Shown here in pieces: positions 50,637-59,134 of a stretch of 64,000 nucleotides of DNA (positions within the stretch are counted from its first letter, which is position 1; the number at the start of each line of letters is the position of its first letter). A program made the position numbers and the translations under genes. Under the pieces are notes generated by a model that worked only from the letters and a program-made list of their open reading frames with translations, was not told the DNA's origin and did not search any database. Source of the DNA: Kineosporia sp. NBRC 101731 (GTDB taxonomy: Bacteria > Actinomycetota > Actinomycetes > Actinomycetales > Kineosporiaceae); NCBI RefSeq assembly GCF_030269305.1, contig NZ_BSTC01000005.1, forward strand, positions 186,001 through 250,000. The letters run 5' to 3'.

Positions 50637-53600
50637 GCGACTTCCCCGCCGGGTCGAAGGTCGCCCAGGTGCGTCGTCTCGCCGGTCAGATGCTCGACAG
50701 CGCAGCCGATTCGGCCGAGCGCACGCGCACCGAGATGGAGCGCAACCCTGAGCTGACGGTGGCCGCGTTGGCGATCTCCGCCCTGCTGCTGGTGCTCGTG
50801 GTGCTGGTGATGCGTGCGATCCGGCGTAGCGCCCGCCGTCACCAGGCGGCCGAACTGCGCGACGACCTGGTCGACGCGGTGCGGATGGGCGAGATCGACG
50901 TCAACGACTTCCGCGTCTTCGCGATGATCGACTTCTGTGACCGGGTGGCCCGGCACGGCCGCCGTCCTCACTCCGGCCGCCATGCGAGCAGTCGGCCGGT
51001 GCTCGACAGCGCCCTCGCCAGCAGTCTGATCAGTGCGGTCGGGCCGGGCAGTCTGCTGCCACCCGGCGGCCCGTTCTGGCCGTACGCCGCGCCCGAGCCC
51101 GGTGAGGTCGAGGTCACCGACGTGTGGGTGCGGGCCGTGGGCTTCCAGCGCCAGATCGTGGGTGAGCGGCGCAGCCGTCTCGACGAGACCGTCGAGGCCG
51201 TGCCGACACCGGGCTCCGGCCCGCGTCCGCGCCGCTTGGTGTCGGTGCCGACCGGCGAGGTGCCGGTGGCGGGCGGCCCGGCCGACGACCGCGACCTGGC
51301 CGCACCGGAACGACTGCTGTCCGCGGAGTCGGCCGCGAACGTCGGGTCGATGCTCGAGAACGCTTCCACCCGGGCCGAGCTCGACGCGGTGCGCTCGCTC
51401 GAGATCGTGCCCGCCCCCGAGACCGACGAAACGGGTGACCTGGAGACCGCGCCGGCGCGTCATCGGCTCCCGACGCAGCCGGCGCCGGTCGTCGACCTGC
51501 GTGACTCGTCCGTCGACGTGCGGTTCGCCGGGGACGACGCCGGGTCCCGGACCATTCTGCCGGTGACCAGCCCGATCGGCCCGGTGGTGGCGTCGGCGGT
51601 CACGGTCGGTGACGAGTGGAAGCCGGTCAGCGGTGAGCTGCGGATTCCCGGCCCGTCCGGGACCGACCTGGCGGTCGTCCACCCGTCCGGGGGGTTGGAG
51701 GACGAGGCACCTGTTCGGGTGGCCGGTGCGACGACCCAGGCCAGTGGGTTGTCGGCTGTCGCCGGACTCTCGCCGGTGGAATCGCCTGCTGTGGAAGACT
51801 TGTCGGCCGGTTGCGTCGACAGCAGGGTGGCTGCAGGTTCTGGTCTGGCGGAGGGTTTCGTGGTTGATGCCGCGGGAATCCTGCCGGTCGGTGCCACCCG
51901 GAACCCGTCGGTGGATGCTCCACGAGACGTGACCGGTGCTGGTACCAGTGCTGTGGCTGGTGCTGCGGTGGACGCTGGGGCCGGTGCTGCTGAGGGTGCT
52001 GCTGAGAGTGCTGTGGACGGCGCTCGGGAGAGTGCCTCGACGGGTGTCCGCGCGGATGGGGGAGCAACTGCTGATGTGCCCGCGGCCCGCCCGGGGATGA
52101 CCATGGCCGAGGCGATGAAGGTCGCGGCCACGCCTCCGGTCGGGGTGCCGGCCTGGGTGCCGGGCGAGGCGCCGTTCCCGGATGCGCACGATGCGCTGTT
52201 CGGGCCGTTGGCCGGTCCGGTGGTGACCTCGGACGAGGAGCCTTCCGCCGAACTGGAACCGGTGTTCTTCGCTGCGACGCAGGCCAAGTGGGCCGCGAGC
52301 AGGGCGGCGCAGGACCGGGCCGCCCTGGAGCGTCTGGCCGGTGAGGTGGCCGAGCGCGAGCGGGCGCAGGCCCGGGCCGCCGCTGACCGGCTCGGGGCCG
52401 AGCACGCCGCGGCGGAGTGGGCGGCCCGGGAGTGGGCGGCCGTCGAACTGGTCGCGGCGGAGAAGGCGGCGGCCGAGCGGGGCGAGGCCGACCGCCGGGC
52501 GAGGCTTCGGGCCGACCTGGAACGTTTCGAGCAGGCCCGGGCCGCACAGGTGCGGGCCGAGCGGGAGCGTCTGGAGCAGGCTCGTCTGGCCGAGCTGCGC
52601 GCCGAGCAGAAACGCACCGAGCGACTGCGTCTCGAGGCCGAGCAACTGCACGCCGAGCGGGAACTGGCCGCGGCCGAGTTCCGGGCGGCCGCGCAGTTCC
52701 GCGCCGCCGCCGCGGCCCGGGCCGCCGAGGCCCGCCGGGTACTCGCCGCTCTGAAGAACCTGGACACCCCGATCGCCGACCAGGTCGCGGCGCGGGCTGT
52801 CGGGTCGGGCCCGGTGGCCGGGGTCGAGATGGAGTCCGGTGCGCCTGAGGTCGACGCGTCGACCTGGACCGGCGCGTCTCAGGTCGCGGCGCGGGCTGTC
52901 GGGTCGGACCCGGTCGCCCGGGTCGAGACGGTGGCCGGGGTCGCTGCGGCTGACCTGGCGGACCCGGCTGCCGGCGCTGCGTGGTCGGACGCGCAGACCC
53001 GGACGGAAGTGGCTGCCCGGTCGGAGGTACCGGCTGAGATGGACGCCGAGGCGGCTACGGCGGATGCCGTGACCGTGCGGTCCATCGACCTGCGCGGGCT
53101 GGAGGCTCCGCAGCAGATCGATCTCACCCGCATCGAGCGCGAGCAGGCTGAGCGCGAGCAGGCTGAGCGTGAGGAGTTCGGGGACGGGCCGTTCGGACGG
53201 GTACCGGCGTCGGCGGGGTTCGGCCGTCACGAATTGCGAGACATCGGGGCGGCTTCCGTGCCGGTTCACCACGGGGCACGTCGGGGGCCGCTACCGGACT
53301 CCTCCGCCCCGTACGACCACCTGAGCCTGAAGATGACGCACGGTTCGCCGGTGCAGACCTTCGCGGGTGGGTTTCCGGGCGACGGGCGGTACGGCCCGCG
53401 TTCGGGTGCTCCGGGAGGATTCGCGGACGGTGCGGCATCCCGTCCGGAGGGCCCGGCCCGTCGGACGGGACGCCGTGCCGACCTCTCCCGGCACCAGGCC
53501 GGCCGGCCCAAGGACGCGATCTCCGGGCCGATCGACCTGCCGTTCTTCCCGAGGACGTCCGTGGCCCCCGAGACCAACCCGATCCCGGTCGTCGAGGGGC

Positions 53601-54163
53601 CCGGCGATCCGGAGGGGCTGCGGGCCGTCGTCGGCCCGAGCACGCCGAGCACGCCGAGCACGCCGAGCACGCCGAGCACGCCGAGCACGCCGAGCACGCC
53701 GAGCACGCCGAGCACGAGGAACGGACGGACACCCTCGTCCCCGGATACCTCCGCGATGTCAGTCGTCCCGCCGGGGTCGGACGGTGCGCCTGCCGGCGAC
53801 GGCCGCGTGCCGTCCGGCGCATCGTCCGGAAGGACGTCGTCCTCGGACACCACCCCGGCCCCGCGTGGTTCGGAGCACCGCCCGCGCTGGATGGCGCCGG
53901 CCGAGCAGGTCGGCGGGGTGATGGAGAAGGGACCCGGCGGGCAGGACGATGCCGGAGAGCCGGGCGGCGGGGCTGCGCGGACCGGGTTCTGGGGGTTGCT
54001 TCCTGTCCGCCGCCCGCGCACCACGGTCACCGAGGTGACCGGGCACGGCAAACCGCCGGGGGGCCTGGTGCCGTTCACCGGGCAGATTCCGGTGCAAGGT
54101 GGTTCGGCCGGTACGGATGGGCAGGATCTGCGGGAGAACGAGGGCGAGGCGGTCCGGCACTGA
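50633..54163 (+). CDS. Giant membrane-anchored coiled-coil/low-complexity protein, 1176 aa
   Basis: Unrecognised protein. Residues 41-60 are a single membrane helix (LTVAALAISALLLVLVVLVM) flanked by Arg-rich sequence. A conserved-looking globular part (about 70-200, LVDAVRMGEIDVNDFRVFAMIDFCDRVARHG and WPYAAPEPGEVEV) follows. Then comes a long disordered, Ala/Val/Gly-rich part, a roughly 165-residue Ala/Arg/Glu coiled-coil (about 546-710), two 33-residue repeats (QVAARAVGS, from about 717 and 750), and eight STP triplets (about 1002-1025). The tail is Pro/Gly/Ser-rich. Codons in about 51690-52070 end in T more often than elsewhere. It is coupled to the 90-residue gene and followed by the FHA gene. 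Function unknown; a scaffold or cell-surface structure is possible. Confidence 0.75.
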   Translation: MSDFPAGSKVAQVRRLAGQMLDSAADSAERTRTEMERNPELTVAALAISALLLVLVVLVMRAIRRSARRHQAAELRDDLVDAVRMGEIDVNDFRVFAMIDFCDRVARHGRRPHSGRHASSRPVLDSALASSLISAVGPGSLLPPGGPFWPYAAPEPGEVEVTDVWVRAVGFQRQIVGERRSRLDETVEAVPTPGSGPRPRRLVSVPTGEVPVAGGPADDRDLAAPERLLSAESAANVGSMLENASTRAELDAVRSLEIVPAPETDETGDLETAPARHRLPTQPAPVVDLRDSSVDVRFAGDDAGSRTILPVTSPIGPVVASAVTVGDEWKPVSGELRIPGPSGTDLAVVHPSGGLEDEAPVRVAGATTQASGLSAVAGLSPVESPAVEDLSAGCVDSRVAAGSGLAEGFVVDAAGILPVGATRNPSVDAPRDVTGAGTSAVAGAAVDAGAGAAEGAAESAVDGARESASTGVRADGGATADVPAARPGMTMAEAMKVAATPPVGVPAWVPGEAPFPDAHDALFGPLAGPVVTSDEEPSAELEPVFFAATQAKWAASRAAQDRAALERLAGEVAERERAQARAAADRLGAEHAAAEWAAREWAAVELVAAEKAAAERGEADRRARLRADLERFEQARAAQVRAERERLEQARLAELRAEQKRTERLRLEAEQLHAERELAAAEFRAAAQFRAAAAARAAEARRVLAALKNLDTPIADQVAARAVGSGPVAGVEMESGAPEVDASTWTGASQVAARAVGSDPVARVETVAGVAAADLADPAAGAAWSDAQTRTEVAARSEVPAEMDAEAATADAVTVRSIDLRGLEAPQQIDLTRIEREQAEREQAEREEFGDGPFGRVPASAGFGRHELRDIGAASVPVHHGARRGPLPDSSAPYDHLSLKMTHGSPVQTFAGGFPGDGRYGPRSGAPGGFADGAASRPEGPARRTGRRADLSRHQAGRPKDAISGPIDLPFFPRTSVAPETNPIPVVEGPGDPEGLRAVVGPSTPSTPSTPSTPSTPSTPSTPSTPSTRNGRTPSSPDTSAMSVVPPGSDGAPAGDGRVPSGASSGRTSSSDTTPAPRGSEHRPRWMAPAEQVGGVMEKGPGGQDDAGEPGGGAARTGFWGLLPVRRPRTTVTEVTGHGKPPGGLVPFTGQIPVQGGSAGTDGQDLRENEGEAVRH
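53638..53709. repeat. 9-bp minisatellite, eight units (STP)
   Basis: GAGCACGCC repeated eight times exactly from 53638 to 53709, then a partial unit. It encodes Ser-Thr-Pro triplets of the 1176-residue protein. Unit length and copy number equal those of the array at 16998-17069, but the sequences differ. Confidence 0.92.
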
Positions 54164-54662
54164 TTACCGCGGGTCATTTCGTTTAAAGCCGTCGCCGCGC
54201 GCTCACCGAGCGTGCGGCGACTGTTGTTTGAGGCATGGATGCACCCCTGCACTACCGAGAAATTACATCGCGAGATGTCCTGAATTGAACCGGCAACGAA
54301 TTGGTTGCCACGGGCATCGGCCGGAAGAGTCCACGGGTGAGGTGTGCCCGATGAGGCGGTATCCACCCGCACAGGGGTCGGGTGGATACTCGCCTTCGCC
54401 ACAGGGCGCCGAGCGGCCGAAAGGCTTCTGAGTAGCGCTGCGCTGCAGTCACTTTGCCGAGCGGAGGGGGTTCGGTTGCGATGCGGCTGCAGTGCGCGGG
54501 CGCGGAGACGATTGCTGAGATCACATAGCCATACCACTTTCTTTTAGTCGTCAATGGGCCGTTCGTGCCGTACCTTGCCTTGACCGGTGACAGATCCGGG
54601 CGAATGAGCGAAAGTGGGAGTCATGTGTGCGTTGCGCGGACTTCCCGGGAAGGACTGCGCGG
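54164..54662. other. Intergenic region with terminator
   Basis: About 500 bp between the giant coiled-coil gene and the FHA gene. Apart from the hairpin at 54191-54230 no gene or repeat is supported; it presumably holds the FHA gene's promoter. GGGAAGG at 54647-54653 is a plausible ribosome site for the ATG at 54663. Confidence 0.45.
54191..54230 (+). terminator. 14-bp stem-loop with T-rich tail
   Basis: GTCGCCGCGCGCTC (54191-54204) pairs with GAGCGTGCGGCGAC (54208-54221), with one G-U pair, and is followed by TGTTGTTTG. It lies 28 bases past the stop of the 1176-residue gene: a typical intrinsic terminator. Confidence 0.8.
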
Positions 54663-55526
54663 ATGGGGCAGATGGGCATGACCCAACAGGTGCCGAGTGG
54701 CGCGATGAGCCAGCCGATGAGCCAGCCACCGTTCGGTGAGGTGGGGCCGGCCGCAGTGCTCTTCTCCGTGGTGGAGGGAACGACGCGACGGGCCGTGCCC
54801 CCGGGGCAGGAGGTCACGATCGGCCGGAGCCGCAACTGTGACCTGCGCATCGCCTTCGAACCCGAGGACGACCACGTCTCCCGGCAGGCTGCCACCCTGC
54901 GGGTGCTGGCCGACTGCGTGCTGATCCGCAACGTCTCCTCGTCCAAGCTGCTCCAGCTGCGCCCGCCCACCGGCGCGGCCCGCACGGTCGAGCCTGGCGC
55001 GGCGACCACCTCGCTGCCCTGGCGCCAGTTCGACGTGGTCGTCACCGGCCGGTTCGGGCGCGACTACGTGGTGCACGTCGACGCCCGGGGTCTGCCGCCC
55101 TCACGCGCCGAGGTGGACGACGAGTCCGACTCCTCGCCCACGGTCGTGGTGCCGCCGATCATCCTCACCCCGGCCCAGCGGCGCCTGCTCACGGCGCTCT
55201 GCGAGCCGCTGCTGACCCGTTCCGGCCCGGAGGCCGGTGCCGCCACCTACCGCCAGGTGGCCGAGCGGGTCGGGCGCCGTCCGGGCTATGTGCGCAACGT
55301 GTTCAAGCAGGTGCGCGAGAAGCTCGACAGTCACGGCGTGCCCGGCCTGGTCTCGCGGGAGCGCCCCGACGCGGCTGAGGACTTCCGGTTGCCCCTGGCG
55401 ATGTGGGCCATCCGCAGCGGCACGATCACCCACGCCGACCTGGCCCAGGCCCAGACCTGGTTCGCCGTGGCCGCGTCCGACCCGGAGGCCGCGCTGGACA
55501 CCGACGACGACCACGACGCTCAGTAG
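54663..55526 (+). CDS. FHA domain protein with C-terminal helix-turn-helix
   Basis: Protein of about 287 residues. A Met/Gln-rich N-terminus is followed by an FHA domain (about 30-140) with TIGRSRNCDLRI and HVSRQAATLRV, the phosphothreonine-binding loops. A winged-helix-like part (about 160-225) has LTPAQRRLLTALCEPLL and YRQVAERVGRRPGYVRNVFKQVREKLDSHG (split here by reading), similar to region 4-type DNA-binding helices. It could link Ser/Thr kinase signalling to transcription. The ATG at 54663 is preferred to a GTG at 54627. It is in the same direction as the giant coiled-coil gene but behind a terminator. Its stop overlaps the next gene's 3' end by seven bases. Confidence 0.82.
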   Translation: MGQMGMTQQVPSGAMSQPMSQPPFGEVGPAAVLFSVVEGTTRRAVPPGQEVTIGRSRNCDLRIAFEPEDDHVSRQAATLRVLADCVLIRNVSSSKLLQLRPPTGAARTVEPGAATTSLPWRQFDVVVTGRFGRDYVVHVDARGLPPSRAEVDDESDSSPTVVVPPIILTPAQRRLLTALCEPLLTRSGPEAGAATYRQVAERVGRRPGYVRNVFKQVREKLDSHGVPGLVSRERPDAAEDFRLPLAMWAIRSGTITHADLAQAQTWFAVAASDPEAALDTDDDHDAQ

Positions 55527-57145
55527 GCCCCGTCGCCCTTCACCACGGCCCGCACCGTGCGCCAGAGGATGCTCAGGTCCAGCGTCATCGACCAGTTGTC
55601 CACGTACCGCAGGTCGAGCAGCAGCGATTGTTCCCAGCTGAGGTCGGAACGGCCGGACACCTGCCAGAGGCCGGTCATACCCGGGCGCACGCGCAGCCGG
55701 CGCACCGCGTCGCCGGAGTACCCGGCCACCTCACGGGGTAAGGGCGGGCGCGGGCCGACCAGGCTCATGTCGCCCTTGGCCACGTTGATCAGCTGGGGCA
55801 GCTCGTCCAGGGAGTAGCGGCGAAGGAACGCCCCCAGCGGTGTCACCCGGGGGTCGGTGCGCATCTTGAACAGCACCCCGTTGCCCTCGTCGTGCGTGGT
55901 CAGGTCGATGAGGCGGTGTTCGGCGTCGGTGACCATCGAGCGGAACTTGTAGATCGAGAACTCCCGGCCGCCCACCCCGACCCGGGTCTGCCGGAACAGG
56001 GCCGGACCCGGGCTGGTGACCCGCACCGCGATCGCCAGGCCGATGAGCAGCGGTGACAGGGTCAGCAGGATCGCGGTACCGAGCATCCGGTCGAAGGCGG
56101 CCTTGAGCAACAGATCGCCGCCGGTGGCCGTGGGCTGTTCCAGGTGCAGCAGCGACAGGCCCGCCAGCGGCCGGATGGACAGGCGGGGCCCGGCCACCTC
56201 CACGATGCCGGGAGAGACGATCAGCTCGACGTCCAGGTCTTCCAGGGCCCAGGCCAGCTCCCGCAGCGGATGGCCCCACAGATCGGGGTGCGACACCACG
56301 GCCACCACGTGGGCCTGCGTGGCCTCGACGGCCTCGATCACATCCTCGGGGCCACCCATCACCGGCACGCCGTCCATGTCGCTGGGGGTGACCGGGCTGG
56401 AGGCCAGGCAGATGCCGACGGGCACCATGCCGCGATGGCTGTTGTGGCGCAGCAGGTGCACCAGCTCGCGGGCGCCCTCGGCGTCTCCCAGCACGATCGT
56501 GCGCTCCAGCCCGATGCCCGCGGCCCGGGCGTGGTGCAGGCGCACCCGCAGGAGCTTGCGGGCGGCCAGGGCACCGACGACGGTGACGGGGACGGCGAAC
56601 ACCACCACCGAGCGGGACACGTTCGTGCGGGAGAGGTACGAGGTGACGGCGATCATCGCGAACAGCACCACGCCCGAGCGCAGCACCCGCTGGAACTCCT
56701 CGGTGCCGGCCCCGAGGAACCGGCGCTCGTAGACCCGGTCCAGGCCGGCGATGCCGATCCAGATCACCGGTAGCACGATCGGGATCCAGGCCCAGAGGCC
56801 CGGCGCCTCCCGGTCGAAACGCAGCATGATCGCCAGCAGCGCAGCGGCGCCGGCGCACAGCGCGTCGGCGAGGATGGCGTTGCGGCGGTACCGGGTGAGT
56901 ACGGCCCGGGCGTCGATGTCCGCGTGGCGGGGGAGCCCCTTCGGTGGGGTGCCGGAGGGGACCGTCACTGAACCTGACACTGCACTCGCACTGCCCACAA
57001 CCCCCGGTGCCACGGGAGCGCCGGGATCAGTGGCATTCCTGCGTTCAGCGTGACCATCGGTACTGACGTGCAGGTCGTGGCCAGTGGGGTCGGTCTTACC
57101 TCGTGAGTGCTCACGCCGGGACCTCAAGACAAACCCCCAGAACAT
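55520..57145 (-). CDS. Polyprenyl glycosylphosphotransferase, copy 2
   Basis: Paralogue of the enzyme at 39022-40626, 541 residues. It has four N-terminal membrane helices, an internal Rossmann-like domain (RTIVLGDAEGARELVHLL), a fifth helix, and the catalytic domain with QTRVGVGGREFSIYKFRSM, MSLVGPRPPLPREV and RPGMTGLWQVSGRSD. It should start lipid-linked polysaccharide synthesis by transferring a sugar phosphate to undecaprenyl phosphate. The exact start is uncertain; the ATG at 57145 lacks a clear ribosome site. Copy 1 has glycosyltransferase and acyltransferase partners, while copy 2 is alone except for the divergent two-TM gene. Confidence 0.92.
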   Translation of the reverse strand: MFWGFVLRSRREHSRGKTDPTGHDLHVSTDGHAERRNATDPGAPVAPGVVGSASAVSGSVTVPSGTPPKGLPRHADIDARAVLTRYRRNAILADALCAGAAALLAIMLRFDREAPGLWAWIPIVLPVIWIGIAGLDRVYERRFLGAGTEEFQRVLRSGVVLFAMIAVTSYLSRTNVSRSVVVFAVPVTVVGALAARKLLRVRLHHARAAGIGLERTIVLGDAEGARELVHLLRHNSHRGMVPVGICLASSPVTPSDMDGVPVMGGPEDVIEAVEATQAHVVAVVSHPDLWGHPLRELAWALEDLDVELIVSPGIVEVAGPRLSIRPLAGLSLLHLEQPTATGGDLLLKAAFDRMLGTAILLTLSPLLIGLAIAVRVTSPGPALFRQTRVGVGGREFSIYKFRSMVTDAEHRLIDLTTHDEGNGVLFKMRTDPRVTPLGAFLRRYSLDELPQLINVAKGDMSLVGPRPPLPREVAGYSGDAVRRLRVRPGMTGLWQVSGRSDLSWEQSLLLDLRYVDNWSMTLDLSILWRTVRAVVKGDGAY

Positions 57146-57532
57146 GCCAGTCGGGTCAATGTCGTTTTCCCGGCCCGTATTTGCTGGCCCCCCAGCTCCG
57201 GGTCCGGGCGATCACACCTTAGGCCATTCATCACTGCCCGAGGTCGGATATTCACAATTGGTGACGCGATTATCCGAGCAGGTCAGAGGTATGAGTGAAT
57301 TGCCCGGAATTGTGATGACCTTGAGGCGTAGGTGACGCCGGGCGGTGTTCGGGACTGGTCCCGGAACCGGGCGGCCGACGAAATGTGACCGGCAAAGATG
57401 GCCGACTCGCCCCGGGGTGTCGCTGTTGGGCTATTACTCGGTGCATCATCTAGACGGTGCGCCCGGACGGGTGAAAGCGTCGTCTGCGGTTAGCGGTGCA
57501 GAAACGGTCAATGAGCGACGCAGGGAGCCTGA
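57146..57532. promoter_or_regulatory. Divergent region of the second EPS module
   Basis: About 390 bp between the divergent glycosylphosphotransferase and two-TM protein genes. It holds TCAC-AATTG-GTGA at 57252-57264 and several ATTCAC/ATTCATCAC elements like those in the matching region of module one. CAGGGAG at 57521-57527 serves the ATG at 57533. Shared sites would suggest common control. Confidence 0.4.
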
Positions 57533-59065
57533 ATGCCGCCCTCGGAAACTTCGCGTCACCACGGTGCCGCCCGGACCGTGGTGGACAAGCTGCAGCTGAT
57601 GTCCAACGCACCGCCTGAGGTCCGGGTCCGGCAGGCGCTGCAGCCGCCCTGGGCCGGCCGACGGCAGCCGGTGCGGCGCCCGCAGTCGTTCACGCCCGCC
57701 GGTGACGGCATCACCCGGCAGCTCTGCTCCGCCATCCATCTGAACGCCTCGTTCGGCGGTGAGGTGCTCAACGACCTCGTCTACCCCGACTGGAAGGCGA
57801 TGGCGCCGAACTGGCACATCGATGCGGTCGCGCTGGCCCGGCACGCCGCCCAGGCCAAGCAGCGCCGTGAGACCCGTGACGTCTGGCTGCTCGTGGTGAC
57901 CGCCGCGGTGGCCATCGTGCTGGAGGTCGCGCTGGTCTCGATCTTCACCGGGGAACTGGGGCCCGGCGGCCTGCTGATGCTCGCGTTCCTGGTGCTGGTC
58001 GGCTCGTACCTGGCGGGCTTCGCGATCATCTGGAAGCACTACCGGGCCGTACACGACTCGGCCCTGGCCTCGATCGGCATCAAGGGCCTCAACGCCGTGG
58101 AACCCCCGCCGCTGCCCGAGGAGATCGAGGGTCCGATCCGCAGTTCGGGGCGGGCCAACGTGGTGGTCTTCGCCGGGAAGACGCCGTTCAACGGTTCCGG
58201 CGAACAGATCGACAGCTGGAGCTTCACGGTCGACACCCGGGTCGGCACCGCGAGCGACCTGGGCAAGCGCGGTGAACCGCAGCCGTTCGACAGCATCGAC
58301 CTGCATCGCTACCTGCTCGAGCAGATCCCGCTGACGATGGAGAACAAGCCGCGCACGGGGCACCGGCTGTACGTCATCGGGGGTCACGCCCGGGCGGTGG
58401 GTGGCCTGTTCCGGCAGGGTCCCGTGCTCGACGACCCGGACTACGAACTGCGCTTTCGCCGGCCGGTCTCGGAGGTCACGCCCGAGCACATCGACAAGGC
58501 GCTGCGTAACCAGCACCGTTCGGCCCGGCCGTACACCTTCTTCGAGGTCGTCGGCTGGGACGGGCAGGTGGTGGTGACCCTGTTCGTGCGGGTGGAGAAG
58601 CACGGCCCGATGCTCGAGGTGGAGATGGCGGTGACCGCGCTGCGGCCGCTGAAGCCCGACTACGGCGACGTGGTGAAGATCCCGCTGGGTCCGGGTGCCC
58701 ATCGGCTGCCCCTGCTGCGCACGGTGCTGCCGATGGTGTGGCCGTTGCTGTGGGGCAGCCCTTCCCGCACCATCCGCAAGATCCGGATGGACCGGCACGA
58801 GGGTGCCGCGCGGGTCGACCTGGACCAGGAGCTCGAGGAGCGCAACGACCTGAGCTGGGCCGCGGCGCCCAGCCTGCGTGACCGTACGGCCGCCGCGGCG
58901 AACGGTAACCACTTCGGGGCGGCGGACGAGAAGATCTATCAGCACGCCTTCAAGCGCCGGTCGATCGACGTGCTGCGGCAGTTCCTGGTGGAGCACGACG
59001 TGGACGTCAAGGAGTTCGACCTGGCGGCGTCATTCATGGTGCCGGGCCAGGGCGCGGCCAGCTGA
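57533..59065 (+). CDS. Two-TM protein of unknown function, copy 2 of a paralogous pair
   Basis: Unassigned protein of 510 residues, paralogous to the one at 41233-42690 along its length. NWHIDAVALARHAAQA precedes two membrane helices (about 118-138 and 142-162, VWLLVVTAAVAIVLEVALV and the LLMLAFLVLVGSYLAGFAI segment). The large C-terminal part has RPYTFFEVVGWDGQVVVTLF and NHFGAADEKIYQHAFKRRS. The best-conserved block is the WxGQVVVTLFVR strand. Its repeated divergent pairing with a polyprenyl glycosylphosphotransferase implies a polysaccharide-related role, perhaps regulating chain start or export. The ATG at 57533 has CAGGGAG upstream. Confidence 0.75.
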   Translation: MPPSETSRHHGAARTVVDKLQLMSNAPPEVRVRQALQPPWAGRRQPVRRPQSFTPAGDGITRQLCSAIHLNASFGGEVLNDLVYPDWKAMAPNWHIDAVALARHAAQAKQRRETRDVWLLVVTAAVAIVLEVALVSIFTGELGPGGLLMLAFLVLVGSYLAGFAIIWKHYRAVHDSALASIGIKGLNAVEPPPLPEEIEGPIRSSGRANVVVFAGKTPFNGSGEQIDSWSFTVDTRVGTASDLGKRGEPQPFDSIDLHRYLLEQIPLTMENKPRTGHRLYVIGGHARAVGGLFRQGPVLDDPDYELRFRRPVSEVTPEHIDKALRNQHRSARPYTFFEVVGWDGQVVVTLFVRVEKHGPMLEVEMAVTALRPLKPDYGDVVKIPLGPGAHRLPLLRTVLPMVWPLLWGSPSRTIRKIRMDRHEGAARVDLDQELEERNDLSWAAAPSLRDRTAAAANGNHFGAADEKIYQHAFKRRSIDVLRQFLVEHDVDVKEFDLAASFMVPGQGAAS

Positions 59066-59134
59066 CGGGTTTCCATAGCTGACGTACAGGTAACGGTCGG
59101 CCCTCGTGCAGGGGCCGGGTAGAGCGTTCTCACC

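Noticed and set aside
50603-53272. 889-codon open frame antisense to the giant coiled-coil gene
   Set aside because: The plus-strand frame has a ribosome site, a 4-bp coupled start and a clear membrane helix; the antisense frame has only Arg/Gly-rich sequence.
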